From Bacteroidota bacterium (GTDB lineage: Bacteria > Bacteroidota > Bacteroidia > Flavobacteriales > Flavobacteriaceae), in contig JAHJTN010000019.1 in the NCBI GenBank assembly GCA_018829465.1, positions 248,001 through 312,000 on the forward strand: DNA of 64,000 nucleotides. Direction: 5' to 3'. Shown here piece after piece: positions 1 through 8,520 of the stretch. A model generated the notes under the pieces. That model searched no databases, was not told where the DNA came from, and saw only the letters and a list, made by a program, of their open reading frames with translations. Each line of letters starts with the position of its first letter. Position 1 is the stretch's first letter. Both the position numbers and the translations under genes were made by a program.

Positions 1-1
1 C

Positions 2-628
2 GAACATATTGCAGATTTTGGCAAACCCGTCATTCTCAGCACCGGCATGAACAATTTGGAAAGCATCCGAAAAGCAGTCCGCATTTTTGACCAAAAAAAA
101 ATACCGGTGGCCTTGCTGCACACCACCAACTTATATCCGACGCCAACGCATTTGGTTCGGTTGGGCGCTATGCAACAATTGCAACAAGCCTTTCCCGATA
201 AGGTTTTTGGGTTAAGCGACCACACGCTAAACAACCACGCATGTTTGGCAGCTGTGGCACTTGGTGCCAGTATTTTAGAACGTCATTTTACAGATTATAT
301 GTCGCGCACCGGACCTGATATCGTCTGTAGTATGGACGAAAATGCCTGTAGAGACCTCGTTTTGGGATCTCGTGAAATTTGGCAGATGCGCGGAGGCGAA
401 AAAAAGGCAGCAGCCGAAGAAAAAGTGACTATCGATTTTGCTTTTGCTACGGTTTGTACCATTAGGCCTATTGCCAAGGGCGAAAACTTCACCAAGGAAA
501 ATATCTGGGTAAAACGCCCCGGAACGGGTGAGATTTTAGCGGAATTTTACGAAGATGTGTTAGGGAAAAAAGCATCGAGGGATTTGCATGTTGATGTGCA
601 ATTAAAAAAAGACGATGTGTTGAACTGA
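2..628 (+). CDS. neuB: N-acetylneuraminate (nonulosonate) synthase, 3' part
   Basis: The reading frame is open from the first base, so the 5' end lies outside the window. The visible 208 residues hold the second half of a NeuB TIM barrel (GKPVILSTGM near the start, LSDHT and the ALGA..LERHFT segment), then a C-terminal antifreeze-like SAF domain (RPIAKGENFTKENIWVKRPG). NeuB enzymes condense phosphoenolpyruvate with ManNAc or a related 6-deoxy sugar to give sialic, legionaminic or pseudaminic acid in the cytoplasm. The hydrolysing 2-epimerase downstream (neuC) favours sialic or legionaminic acid, but the exact sugar cannot be decided without the upstream genes. Family call is firm. Confidence 0.93.
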   Translation, partial: EHIADFGKPVILSTGMNNLESIRKAVRIFDQKKIPVALLHTTNLYPTPTHLVRLGAMQQLQQAFPDKVFGLSDHTLNNHACLAAVALGASILERHFTDYMSRTGPDIVCSMDENACRDLVLGSREIWQMRGGEKKAAAEEKVTIDFAFATVCTIRPIAKGENFTKENIWVKRPGTGEILAEFYEDVLGKKASRDLHVDVQLKKDDVLN

Positions 629-671
629 ATAAAAAATACTTTTTTTCCTCTTAAAAATGTAAAGTCAACAG

Positions 672-753
672 ATGAAACGCCCATGTAAAAATTTTACACA
701 CAGGCGGATGATTATATTCAATTAAATATCAATTACTTAAAAAATACAGACAG
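672..753 (+). repeat. MKRPC element, copy A (upstream of neuC)
   Basis: The unit starts ATGAAACGCCCATGT and encodes MKRPCKNFTHRRMIIFN followed by TAA at 723-725. An A-rich stretch then leads to a decayed second start (ATAAAA at 754). The core is an imperfect palindrome with AAAATTTT between CC.TGT and ACA.GG. The same unit recurs near 15969, 18903, 57810-57986 and 63018. Whether the peptide is translated is unknown. Confidence 0.75.
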
Positions 754-820
754 ATAAAAACATCAATACACCGATGCAGTTTCAGTTTAGGAGAAAGTAT
801 TTGTTTTAGAATTTAAGGTT

Positions 821-855
821 TAAACCTCACAGGTTTTCAAAACCTGTGAGGTTTA
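821..855. repeat. Perfect 35-bp palindrome (AAACCTCACAGGTTTT type)
   Basis: Two 17-bp arms starting TAAACCTCACAGGTTTT are exact reverse complements around one C. It lies between neuB and neuC. Related palindromes occur at 22248-22280 and inside the arrays at 35290 and 41735. As RNA it would make a strong hairpin, so it may act as a bidirectional terminator, but there is no clean U-tract. Palindromes of this sequence are, from memory, common between genes in Flavobacteriia. Confidence 0.8.
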
Positions 856-918
856 AAATGATAACATTTGGGTTTGATTAATAAAATGAACCCTATGCAA
901 AATATTTAAAAAAAACAG

Positions 919-963
919 ATGAAGGTATTAAATTGAATATGAATTACTTGAAAATATAAACAC
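919..963 (+). repeat. Degenerate MKRPC-type leader directly before neuC
   Basis: ATGAAGGTATTAAATTGA (919-936) encodes only four residues. It is followed by AATTACTTGAAAATATAAACAC and then the neuC start ATGAAA. The stretch matches the end of copy A (AATTACTTAAAAAATACAGACAG), so it looks like the worn tail of a second repeat unit that supplies the neuC leader. Confidence 0.5.
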
Positions 964-2085
964 ATGAAAAAAATCCTCTTCCTTACCGGCACGCGCGCCG
1001 ATTTCGGCAAAATAAAACCGTTAGTGCAAACGGTTGAAGATGAAATAGGTTTTGAAAGTTTTGTGTTCGTTACCGGTATGCATTTGCAACACACTTATGG
1101 CTACACGCTCATTGAAATAGAACGTTGTGGGTTTACAAACTTGCATACGTTTGACAACCAAACCCACGAAACCACCATGGATTTGACCCTCGCCAAAACC
1201 ATCGAAGGATTGTCTGCCTACGTCAAGGAAATACAACCGGATATGATTGTTATCCACGGTGATCGTGTCGAAACTTTGGCAGGTGCTATCGTCGGTTCGC
1301 TCAACAATATTTTGGTGGCACACATCGAAGGTGGCGAACTCTCGGGCACGGTCGATGAACTCATCAGGCATAGCGTGAGTAAGTTGAGTCACATCCATTT
1401 TGTAGCCAACAAAGAAGCCCAAAAACGCTTGCAACAGATGGGCGAATTGCCTTCTAGCATTTTTGTTATTGGTTCGCCCGATTTGGATGTCATGTTTTCA
1501 AAACATTTGCCCGATTTGCAAACGGTTCGCGACTATTATGAAATTCCGTTCGAGGACTATGCACTCGTGCTTTTTCATCCGGTGACCACCGAAGCGGCAC
1601 AAATGCAAGATTATGCAGACAATTTTGTAAAAGCCTTGCTGGGAGACACGTGCAATTATGTTGTGATTTATCCGAACAACGACCTCGGCAGCAAATCAAT
1701 CTTAAAAGCATATAAAAGGCTGGAAAACAACACGCGTTTCCGCGTTTTTCCATCTTTGCGGTTCGAATATTTTTTAACGCTGCTCAAAAATGCACAATTC
1801 ATCATCGGCAACAGCAGCGCCGGTATTCGCGAAGCACCGGCCTATGGCATTCCGGTTATCAACATCGGAACACGTCAACAAAACAGAGACCTGCAAGCCA
1901 ACATATTGAATGTAGATTACACAAGTAAAAACATCTCAGAAGCCATGCAAAGCATAAGGAAACATCCGGTTTCACCACCATCTAAACACTTTGGAAACGG
2001 AAACAGCGCAGCTTTGTTTTTATCTTGTTTGAAAAATGATGATATTTGGCAAATCAACCACCAGAAACAGTTTAGGGATAATTGA
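964..2085 (+). CDS. neuC: UDP-N-acetylglucosamine 2-epimerase (hydrolysing), NeuC type
   Basis: A 373-residue GT-B-fold epimerase of normal length. Motifs: start MKKILFLTGTRADFGKIKPL, HGDRVETLAGA (about 98-108), HIEGGELSGT (about 120-129) and the UDP-binding GNSSAGIREAP (about 281-291). NeuC-type enzymes hydrolyse UDP-GlcNAc, or a 6-deoxy variant, to the free ManNAc-type sugar used by NeuB, which fits the neighbouring neuB. The ATG is preceded by the A-rich leader AAAATATAAACAC that is shared with other repeat-derived leaders in the window. Sialic versus legionaminic pathway membership is open. Confidence 0.93.
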   Translation: MKKILFLTGTRADFGKIKPLVQTVEDEIGFESFVFVTGMHLQHTYGYTLIEIERCGFTNLHTFDNQTHETTMDLTLAKTIEGLSAYVKEIQPDMIVIHGDRVETLAGAIVGSLNNILVAHIEGGELSGTVDELIRHSVSKLSHIHFVANKEAQKRLQQMGELPSSIFVIGSPDLDVMFSKHLPDLQTVRDYYEIPFEDYALVLFHPVTTEAAQMQDYADNFVKALLGDTCNYVVIYPNNDLGSKSILKAYKRLENNTRFRVFPSLRFEYFLTLLKNAQFIIGNSSAGIREAPAYGIPVINIGTRQQNRDLQANILNVDYTSKNISEAMQSIRKHPVSPPSKHFGNGNSAALFLSCLKNDDIWQINHQKQFRDN

Positions 2086-2114
2086 TTGAGGAATTATGAA
2101 TGGTAAATTGTGAG

Positions 2115-2211
2115 TAACGAATAACAAATAACGTATAACGAATAACGAATAACAAATAACGTATAACGAATAACGTATAACGAATAACAAATAACGTATA
2201 ACGAATAACAA
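2115..2211. repeat. Heptanucleotide tandem array, about 14 units
   Basis: Units TAACGAA, TAACAAA and TAACGTA follow each other with a strict 7-bp period over 97 bp between neuC and the next glycosyltransferase gene. The array ends 39 bp before the proposed TTG start at 2251. A 7-bp unit shifts both spacing and frame when copy number changes, so slippage could alter expression of the downstream glycan genes; this is only a possibility. Confidence 0.9.
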
Positions 2212-2250
2212 TTTTTGGCCTGCAATCTTTAAGAAAAATTAATCTACCTC

Positions 2251-3660
2251 TTGCACAACAAAATCTACCTTCTACTTCCCGACGGCATCGGCCTGCGCAA
2301 TTTTGCGTTTACCCGCTTTCCCGAAATTGGGAAGCAAATGGGTTTTGACACCGTTTTTTGGAACCAAACCGATTTTCCGGTGTTGGACGAATTGGGGTTT
2401 GAGGAATTAAAAATTACAGCTGCCAAACTGCATCCGCTCACCACCGTTTACAGCCGCGCACGCAAACGCATCGAACTCAGGTTGTGGGAGCGTGAATTCA
2501 AAGACAAGGTCTATCAATCTTACAATTTTCCGCAAAGTTATAAGGGTCTTAAAAATTTGGCAAAGAGCCTTTTTGTCGATTATTTGACCGCTTCCAAAAC
2601 CAGCCCCAAAGGTTTAAAAAACATCATCGAACGAATAAAAAAACAAGAGCGAAGTACTTCAAAATACGCCTTGTGCAAACAACAATTGGAAACCCATCGT
2701 CCCGCACTTATTTTCTGCACCAACCAAAGGCCTACACAGGCCATCGCGCCCATCTTGGCCGCGCAAGATTTGGGTATCCCGACCGCTACCTTTATATTCA
2801 GTTGGGACAACTTGCCCAAAGCTACCATGGTGCTCGAAACCGATTACTATTTTGTGTGGAGCGATTATATGAAAGACGAGTTGCAACGCTACTATCCGCA
2901 CATTCCTGACACCCGTATTTTCGTGACCGGAACACCGCAATTTGAGCCGCATTTCGACCCAAGGTTGATAGCACCCAAGGCCGATTTTTTTAAAAACCAC
3001 GGTTTGGACACCGCCAAAAAATACATTTGTTTTTCCGGCGACGACGTGACGACTTCGCCCGATGATCCGCAATATCTGGAAGACACCGCCAAAGCCGTTC
3101 GGCAACTGAACGAATCGGGGCACAATTTAGGCTTGATTTTTCGCCGTTGCCCGGTCGATTTTTCGGGCAGATACGATGCGGTTGTAGAGCAATATAAAGC
3201 GGTCATCAAACCCATCGAACCTGTTTGGAAACCACTTGGCGGGTCATGGAACCAGGTTTTTCCGGCGCGCGAAGATATTTCGTTGCTTGCCAATACCGCT
3301 TTTCATTCCGAAATGGCCATCAACCTGGGCTCGTCGATGGCATTTGATTTTGCCTGCCACGGAAAGCCTTGCGCGTTTATCGATTACGATATCAAAAACA
3401 AAAAAGACGAAAAATGGTCGGTAGATACGATTTACAAATACGTTCATTTCCGATCCATGCCATCGGGCAAAGCGGTTTTGTGGATAAAGCACCCGGAAGA
3501 AATCGGTGCGGCCATTTCGCAAGCTTTGGGGCAACCCGTGCCGGTTGTCAACGAAGCGGAAAATTGGTTTAAAGTGGTTAACTTGCACCCACCCGAAAAA
3601 TCGTCAGAGAGAATTTGGGAAGCGATAAAAAAAACCACGATATGCACATCGGATTCCTAA
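2251..3660 (+). CDS. Putative GT-B-type glycosyltransferase of the surface glycan locus
   Basis: 469 residues, no signal peptide or membrane segment. The N-terminus (KIYLLLPDGIGLRNFAFTRF) and the central FIFSWDNLPKATMVLETDYY, FVWSDYMKDEL and VTGTPQFEP segments read like a nucleotide-sugar transferase with two Rossmann halves, distantly like CDP-glycerol/UDP-glycosyl transferases. No ATG exists between the upstream in-frame stop (2230) and the conserved N-terminus, so TTG at 2251 is chosen. The gene overlaps the next one by 19 bp, so they form one transcription unit. Donor and acceptor cannot be read from the sequence. Confidence 0.65.
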   Translation: MHNKIYLLLPDGIGLRNFAFTRFPEIGKQMGFDTVFWNQTDFPVLDELGFEELKITAAKLHPLTTVYSRARKRIELRLWEREFKDKVYQSYNFPQSYKGLKNLAKSLFVDYLTASKTSPKGLKNIIERIKKQERSTSKYALCKQQLETHRPALIFCTNQRPTQAIAPILAAQDLGIPTATFIFSWDNLPKATMVLETDYYFVWSDYMKDELQRYYPHIPDTRIFVTGTPQFEPHFDPRLIAPKADFFKNHGLDTAKKYICFSGDDVTTSPDDPQYLEDTAKAVRQLNESGHNLGLIFRRCPVDFSGRYDAVVEQYKAVIKPIEPVWKPLGGSWNQVFPAREDISLLANTAFHSEMAINLGSSMAFDFACHGKPCAFIDYDIKNKKDEKWSVDTIYKYVHFRSMPSGKAVLWIKHPEEIGAAISQALGQPVPVVNEAENWFKVVNLHPPEKSSERIWEAIKKTTICTSDS

Positions 3661-4787
3661 CCCCCGAATACCCGCATCCCAAGTTGGACACTTCCGGCGG
3701 TTTGGGTACCAGTATCAAAAACCTGGCGGAGGCTTTAATCGCTGAAAACCTAAAAGTGATGGTTTTTGTGTATGGCCAAAAACAGGATGAGGTTTTTTCC
3801 GAAAACGGCATTGTTTTTCACCGGATCAAACAACGCAGAACTCCTTTTCTAACTTGGTTTACCTACCGGAAATACCTGCAAAACTACCTAAACCGGGTGG
3901 CAAAGGCAGAACACATCGACCTGATTGAAGCCCCCGATTGGACAGGCATTACGGCGTTTATGAAACTTCGAGTGCCACTCGTCATCCGCTTTCACGGCAG
4001 CGATGCCTATTTTTGCCATTTGGAAGGGCGCAAACAAAAACGCAAAAATTTTTGGTTTGAAAAAACAGCGATGCAGCCTGCACAAGCATTCATCGCGCCT
4101 ACGGCATTTGCAGGAAACCTGAGCAAAGAAATTTTCGGGTTGAAAAATGAAACAGTCCGGACCATTCATTACGGTCTGAAACTTCCCGATTTTTCCAATC
4201 CCAACCCGGATGATTTTGAACCCGGGACCTTGCTCTACATCGGCACCATCATCCGGAAAAAAGGCGTGTTGGAATTGCCGGAGATTTTCAAAAAAGTGCT
4301 TTCCGGGTATCCCGGTGCCAAATTGATTTTGATTGGCGCAGATAGTCCGGATATCCAAACAAATGCACCATCGACCTGGAAAATCTTGGAAGAAAAATTG
4401 GAAGAATCCGTACGAGAAAAAGTGCAATATCTTGGCAAAATCCCTTATGCGGAGGTTCAAAACCACATCCGCAACGCGCAGGTTTGTCTGTTTCCAACCT
4501 TTGCCGAAACCCTTGGCATGGTCACCATCGAATCTATGGCGATGCAAAAACCTGTTGTCAACAGCAACATGGGTTGGGCGCAAGAACTGATTGAAGACGG
4601 GAAAAGCGGGTTTTTGATCCATCCGAAAGACCACGGTTTGTATGCAGAAAGAATTGTGGACTTGCTCAACCATCCGGAATTGTGCCGTGAAATGGGAAAA
4701 AATGCACGCCAACGCGTAGCAGAAAAATTTGACATCAAACAACTGGCCTTGGAAAACATCCGGTTTTATCAATCGCTCATATCATGA
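3642..4787 (+). CDS. Family 4 glycosyltransferase
   Basis: 381 residues from the ATG at 3642 (MHIGFLTPEYPHPKLDTSGG), preferred over an upstream TTG because it gives the normal GT4 N-terminus. Features: a glycine-rich acceptor loop (GGLGTS), LYIGTIIRKKGVLELPEIF at the start of the nucleotide-binding half, and the E-x7-E signature in FAETLGMVTIES. Retaining GT4 enzymes add a sugar to a lipid-linked or growing polysaccharide at the inner membrane. It overlaps the previous gene by 19 bp and the next by 4 bp (ATGA), indicating translational coupling in the glycan operon. The transferred sugar is unknown. Confidence 0.9.
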   Translation: MHIGFLTPEYPHPKLDTSGGLGTSIKNLAEALIAENLKVMVFVYGQKQDEVFSENGIVFHRIKQRRTPFLTWFTYRKYLQNYLNRVAKAEHIDLIEAPDWTGITAFMKLRVPLVIRFHGSDAYFCHLEGRKQKRKNFWFEKTAMQPAQAFIAPTAFAGNLSKEIFGLKNETVRTIHYGLKLPDFSNPNPDDFEPGTLLYIGTIIRKKGVLELPEIFKKVLSGYPGAKLILIGADSPDIQTNAPSTWKILEEKLEESVREKVQYLGKIPYAEVQNHIRNAQVCLFPTFAETLGMVTIESMAMQKPVVNSNMGWAQELIEDGKSGFLIHPKDHGLYAERIVDLLNHPELCREMGKNARQRVAEKFDIKQLALENIRFYQSLIS

Positions 4788-6331
4788 TAATCCTCTATCA
4801 TGACGGCTTACATGCAGTGGAAATTTCATCCGATTCGGATGTGAATAGTATCCGTATTCCTTTATCAGGCATTTCAAAAACACTGATATCGCTCGCCGAA
4901 ACAGCTACCGACGACTGGTTGATTTGGTGCCATATCGCTTTAAAAGACCACCTGAACATCAATGCCATTGAGGAAATTTTTCACCACCAAAAAATCATGG
5001 CTTCTTACCATCCGGGCGAAGCCAATTACCTACCCGAAGCCATTGGTTATGTAGAGGATTCGCCCTTTATAAACATTCGCAAAGCGGTGTGTTACCCAAC
5101 TTGGCGAATGAGTAGTTGGGTGGGTGGTGTGCATGCCGCTGTATGGTGTGCTTTAAAAGAAGAATTGGTGCCGGATCGCGATTTTGATTATTTTTTGCAT
5201 TCGCTGGCTAAAAGAGCGATGCAACAAGGATTGTTTTGCTATTCCGAACCTAAATTACTCAAAGCTAAACCGGCATTGGTATTTTCAAAACAAGCCAACC
5301 GCCGACTTCTATTCAGATTCGTCAACCAACACTTCAAAACCCGTTGGATGTTTTTGTTGCTGTTGAACTTTTTTATCTATGAAAAAAAATTGCCGCTTCG
5401 TTCTTTTTTGTCGGGATTCTGCTATCGAAAGAGGGTGTTTTCGCCGCAGTTGTTAGCCGACATTCCCATAAAATCTACACGGCAAATAGTTCAGCAAAAA
5501 ACCATAGATGTGATTATCCCCACCCTCGGAAGAAAAAAATATTTGTACGATGTTTTAAAAGATTTGGCTGCCCAAACCCACCGCCCCAAAAAGGTAATTA
5601 TCGTAGAACAAAACCCCGAACCCGGAAGTATATCAGAACTCAATTATTTGACCGACGAATCGTGGGCTTTTGAAATAAAACACTTTTTTATTCACCGGAC
5701 CGGTGCTTGCCATGCGCGCAACCTGGCCTTGGAAGAAGTGGCCTCCGAATGGGTGTTTTTGGCTGATGATGATATTCGAATGCATTCGAATTTTATGAGA
5801 GAGGCCCTCTCAGAAATCGAACAAACGGGAAATAAAGCCTTCACCTTAAATTGCTTACAGAAACACGAAACCAATCAAAACCCATACATCAGCCAAACCT
5901 CTATGTTTGGTTCAGGTTGCAGTTTTTTACACAGCAGTATTTTAAGTGAAAATATTCGATTCAGTAAAAGTTTTGAGCACGGCTATGGTGAAGATGCCGA
6001 TTTTGGGATGCAGTTGCGCAACAAGGGATTTGATGTGATTTTTTTACCAAAGCCCGAAATTCTTCACCTGAAAGCACCTTCAGGCGGGTTTCGAACAACA
6101 CCCAAACTTGCTTGGCAAGAAGATAAACCACAGCCAAAACCTTCACCTACGGTGATGTTGTTTAGAAAAACACATTACAGTGCTGAACAACTGTGGGGTT
6201 ATAAGACCGTTTTATTTTTTAAATTCTACCGTCAACAAGGTGTTAAAAACCCCATTGCGTATTTCAACACATTTAAGAACAGTTGGGAAAAGAGCCTGCA
6301 ATGGGCAAAATTATTGGCAAAAGAAACCTAA
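4784..6331 (+). CDS. Two-part protein: unknown N-terminal half plus family 2 glycosyltransferase
   Basis: 515 residues. Residues about 240-470 form a GT2 GT-A domain: IDVIIPTLGRKKYL, the HARNLAL segment and the metal-binding LADDDIR, then a galactosyltransferase-like GYGEDADFG region. Residues 1-230 are a separate piece with no motif I can name; SWVGGVHAAVW could be a worn second transferase fold. The start overlaps the GT4 stop as ATGA. It is the last gene of the glycan run and ends 3 bp before the convergent TPM gene. The GT2 call is firm; the N-terminal half is not identified. Confidence 0.82.
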   Translation: MIILYHDGLHAVEISSDSDVNSIRIPLSGISKTLISLAETATDDWLIWCHIALKDHLNINAIEEIFHHQKIMASYHPGEANYLPEAIGYVEDSPFINIRKAVCYPTWRMSSWVGGVHAAVWCALKEELVPDRDFDYFLHSLAKRAMQQGLFCYSEPKLLKAKPALVFSKQANRRLLFRFVNQHFKTRWMFLLLLNFFIYEKKLPLRSFLSGFCYRKRVFSPQLLADIPIKSTRQIVQQKTIDVIIPTLGRKKYLYDVLKDLAAQTHRPKKVIIVEQNPEPGSISELNYLTDESWAFEIKHFFIHRTGACHARNLALEEVASEWVFLADDDIRMHSNFMREALSEIEQTGNKAFTLNCLQKHETNQNPYISQTSMFGSGCSFLHSSILSENIRFSKSFEHGYGEDADFGMQLRNKGFDVIFLPKPEILHLKAPSGGFRTTPKLAWQEDKPQPKPSPTVMLFRKTHYSAEQLWGYKTVLFFKFYRQQGVKNPIAYFNTFKNSWEKSLQWAKLLAKET

Positions 6332-6334
6332 GCA

Positions 6335-7132
6335 TTACCAACTGCCGCCGGCACCACCGCCACTAAATCCGCCGCCGCCAAATCCGCCGCCAAATCCACC
6401 GCCTCCGCTGCTGCCAAAGCCGCCAGAACCCCCAAAACCACCACGGCCCATACGAGAGAGAATGATAACGTCCATCAAATCGGGACCGCCAAAATTGCCG
6501 TGATTACCTTTGTTGCCACCGCCTTTTTTAGAAAGAAAGGAGATGATCAAAAAAACAGCAACCAGCACAATCAGCACAAGACCAATAGGAACAGTTTGCT
6601 TTTTCCCGGCTGGCCTGCTTCCTTGGTATTGTCCGGTCAATACTTCAAAAATTGCGTCTGAACCTTTGTCTAAGCCGCGGTAGTAACTTCCTGCTTTAAA
6701 TTCGGGGATAATGATATTTCTGGTGATTTCACCAACAATGCCGGCCGTTAAAAATTCCTCTGTACCATAACCCGGTGAAATCAATATTTGGCGTTCCTTT
6801 TCCGCCAATAAAATAAACACACCGTTGTCGGTTTCGGCCTGTCCTATGCCCCACGCTTGTGCCCAACGAGGCGCCAACAAGCCAATGTTTTCACCCTTGA
6901 TGCTTGCTGTGGTCACCACAACAATCTGGGTTGAGGTGGTATCGGCATATCGAATGAGTTTTTGTTCTAAAGCCTGCGCTTCAGCGTCCGTAAGCACCTT
7001 AGCCATATCGTACAGACTGGTCTGTTTTTCCGGAATCGGCGGAATATTGAATTGGGCTAAAACCTGGCTGCTCAACAAGATAAACCCCAATAGCAAACTA
7101 GAACGAAAAAAGGCGGGCTTTAATTTTCTCAT
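6335..7132 (-). CDS. Exported TPM-domain protein with glycine-rich tail
   Basis: 265 residues: N-terminal signal peptide ending near SSQVLAQ, TPM domain (about 35-165; DMAKVLTDAEAQALEQKL, STQIVVVTT, DNGVFILLAEKERQ), one membrane segment (VPIGLVLIVLVAVFLIISFL, about 186-205) and a Gly/Ser/Phe tail ending GGAGGSW. TPM proteins of the YgcG group are membrane-anchored with the domain outside; some act in photosystem repair in plants, but the bacterial function is poorly known. It is the last of three linked genes (lemA, TPM, TPM) and overlaps the second by 4 bp. The pairing with LemA is a recurrent arrangement. Confidence 0.88.
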   Translation of the reverse strand: MRKLKPAFFRSSLLLGFILLSSQVLAQFNIPPIPEKQTSLYDMAKVLTDAEAQALEQKLIRYADTTSTQIVVVTTASIKGENIGLLAPRWAQAWGIGQAETDNGVFILLAEKERQILISPGYGTEEFLTAGIVGEITRNIIIPEFKAGSYYRGLDKGSDAIFEVLTGQYQGSRPAGKKQTVPIGLVLIVLVAVFLIISFLSKKGGGNKGNHGNFGGPDLMDVIILSRMGRGGFGGSGGFGSSGGGGFGGGFGGGGFSGGGAGGSW

Positions 7133-7566
7133 GTTTTTGAAATCGTGTCGGGGAGTTCGTTGGTATCATCCGACTGATAAGGAAAATATTTTTTAAGTTG
7201 AACACCGGCTTCCAATATACCGGCTATTAAACCGTCTTTGTACAAGCCTTTTTTGAACTGTGCGGCCATCAGGTTGCGGGTAGATGTCCAAAAATCGTTG
7301 CCCACCATTTTGTCGATGCCCACATCTCCGATGATATAAAACTTGTGATCCGCAACGGCTAGATAAATCAAAACCCCATTTCGGTTTTGTGTCAGGTGCA
7401 TGTCAAGTTCTTCAAAGACTTCTATGGCTCTGTCCAAGTGATCTTTGTCTGTGTGCGATTCTATATGCACGCGAATTTCGCCCGAAGTATTTATCTCAGC
7501 TTTTTGAATGGCTGCGACAATCTCGGCTTCTTCTTCCTGAGTTAAAAAGGCTTCGGTGGCAGACAT
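7129..7566 (-). CDS. Cytosolic TPM-domain protein
   Basis: 145 residues, essentially one TPM domain: EAEIVAAIQKAEINTSGEIR, RNGVLIYLAVADHKFYIIGD and the C-terminal helix LIAGILEAGVQLKKYFP. There is no signal peptide or membrane segment, unlike the paralogue it overlaps by 4 bp. It starts immediately after the LemA stop codon with zero spacing, so the three genes are co-translated. Role unknown; possibly a partner of LemA and the exported TPM protein at the membrane. Confidence 0.85.
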   Translation of the reverse strand: MSATEAFLTQEEEAEIVAAIQKAEINTSGEIRVHIESHTDKDHLDRAIEVFEELDMHLTQNRNGVLIYLAVADHKFYIIGDVGIDKMVGNDFWTSTRNLMAAQFKKGLYKDGLIAGILEAGVQLKKYFPYQSDDTNELPDTISKT

Positions 7567-8166
7567 TTATTTAAAATCAAAGTTGACATCTACAGGTTTT
7601 TCTGCACCGGGCTCTGAATCGAAATACGGTTTTGGTGCAAAACCAAACCAACCGGCGAAAAGGTTGTTAGGAAATGTTCGCACATGATTGTTATACGGTT
7701 CTATAGCCTCATTAAACCTGGTGCGTGCGGTCTGTATGGTGTTTTCTGTGCTGGTCAACTCGTCCTGGAGTTTTAAAAAATTCTGATTCGCTTTCAGGTC
7801 CGGATAGCGTTCAACGGTTACCAGCAAGCGAGACAAGGCACTGCTCAAACCGCCCTGTGCTTGGTTAAAAGCAGCCAGCTGCTCGGGTGTAATGTTTGCG
7901 GGGTCTATGGTTACTTGCGTGGCTTTTGCCCGGGCTTCTATCACTTGCGTTAATGTGGTGCGTTCGAAATCAGCTGCGCCTTGGACAGTTTTGACCAAAT
8001 TGCCGATCAAATCATTTCTGCGCTGGTAGGAAGTTTGCACATTTCCCCAAGCTTTGGATACGTTTTCTTCCATACCTACGGCCTTGTTATAAAAGCCTTT
8101 AACGCTGGAATAGATGATAATACCAACCACCACCAGGGCAATAATAGCGATGAGTCCTTTTTTCAT
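7567..8166 (-). CDS. lemA: LemA family membrane protein
   Basis: 199 residues with one N-terminal membrane helix (LIAIIALVVVGIIIYSSV) and the LemA helical domain: VSKAWGNVQTSYQRRNDLI, NLVKTVQGAADFE and the C-terminal NNHVRTFPNNLFAGWFGF. LemA proteins are widely paired with TPM proteins; the biochemical role is not established. First gene of the lemA-TPM-TPM unit, 24 bp downstream of the MerR gene on the same strand. Confidence 0.92.
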   Translation of the reverse strand: MKKGLIAIIALVVVGIIIYSSVKGFYNKAVGMEENVSKAWGNVQTSYQRRNDLIGNLVKTVQGAADFERTTLTQVIEARAKATQVTIDPANITPEQLAAFNQAQGGLSSALSRLLVTVERYPDLKANQNFLKLQDELTSTENTIQTARTRFNEAIEPYNNHVRTFPNNLFAGWFGFAPKPYFDSEPGAEKPVDVNFDFK

Positions 8167-8190
8167 AATGACAAAGAGTTAGAGTTAGAA

Positions 8191-8520
8191 TTAGAGTTCG
8201 TTTTTAATTTGGATGAGTTCACTTTTTACAAATTCGAGTTTGGAAATAATTTCCATTTTTTCTAAAGTCTGCTTTTTATTTGTTTTGAGATAGGCTTTGG
8301 CGCCCGCTATGGTATAACCTTTTTCTTTGAGCAGGTGGTAAATCAGCTCGAGAGATGTGATGTCATTTTTAGAAAATTTTCGATCGCCTTTGGCGTTTTT
8401 TTTGGGTTGCAATTCTTCAAATTCTTTTTCCCAAAAACGAATCAATGACGTATTGACGGAGAATGCTTCGGCCACTTCCCCTATTCCGTAATACAGCTTG
8501 TCGGGTAGCTTTGCGCGCAT
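8191..8520 (-). CDS. MerR-family transcriptional regulator
   Basis: 109 residues. Winged-helix DNA-binding part at about 10-75 (YGIGEVAEAFSVNTSLIRFW, EKEFEELQPKKNAKGDRKFS), then a short dimerisation helix. There is no ligand domain and no cysteine cluster, so it is not a metal or redox sensor of the classic type. The ATG overlaps the stop of the upstream M23 peptidase gene by one base (TGATG), so the two are co-expressed. This small MerR next to an M23 peptidase is typical of Bacteroidota; target genes are unknown. Confidence 0.88.
   Translation of the reverse strand: MRAKLPDKLYYGIGEVAEAFSVNTSLIRFWEKEFEELQPKKNAKGDRKFSKNDITSLELIYHLLKEKGYTIAGAKAYLKTNKKQTLEKMEIISKLEFVKSELIQIKNEL

Noticed and set aside
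3888-4772. Long minus-strand frame (294 codons) opposite the GT4 gene
   Set aside because: Its peptide is low-quality (Phe/Cys/His-rich) and lies fully antisense to a conserved glycosyltransferase; it is a shadow frame.
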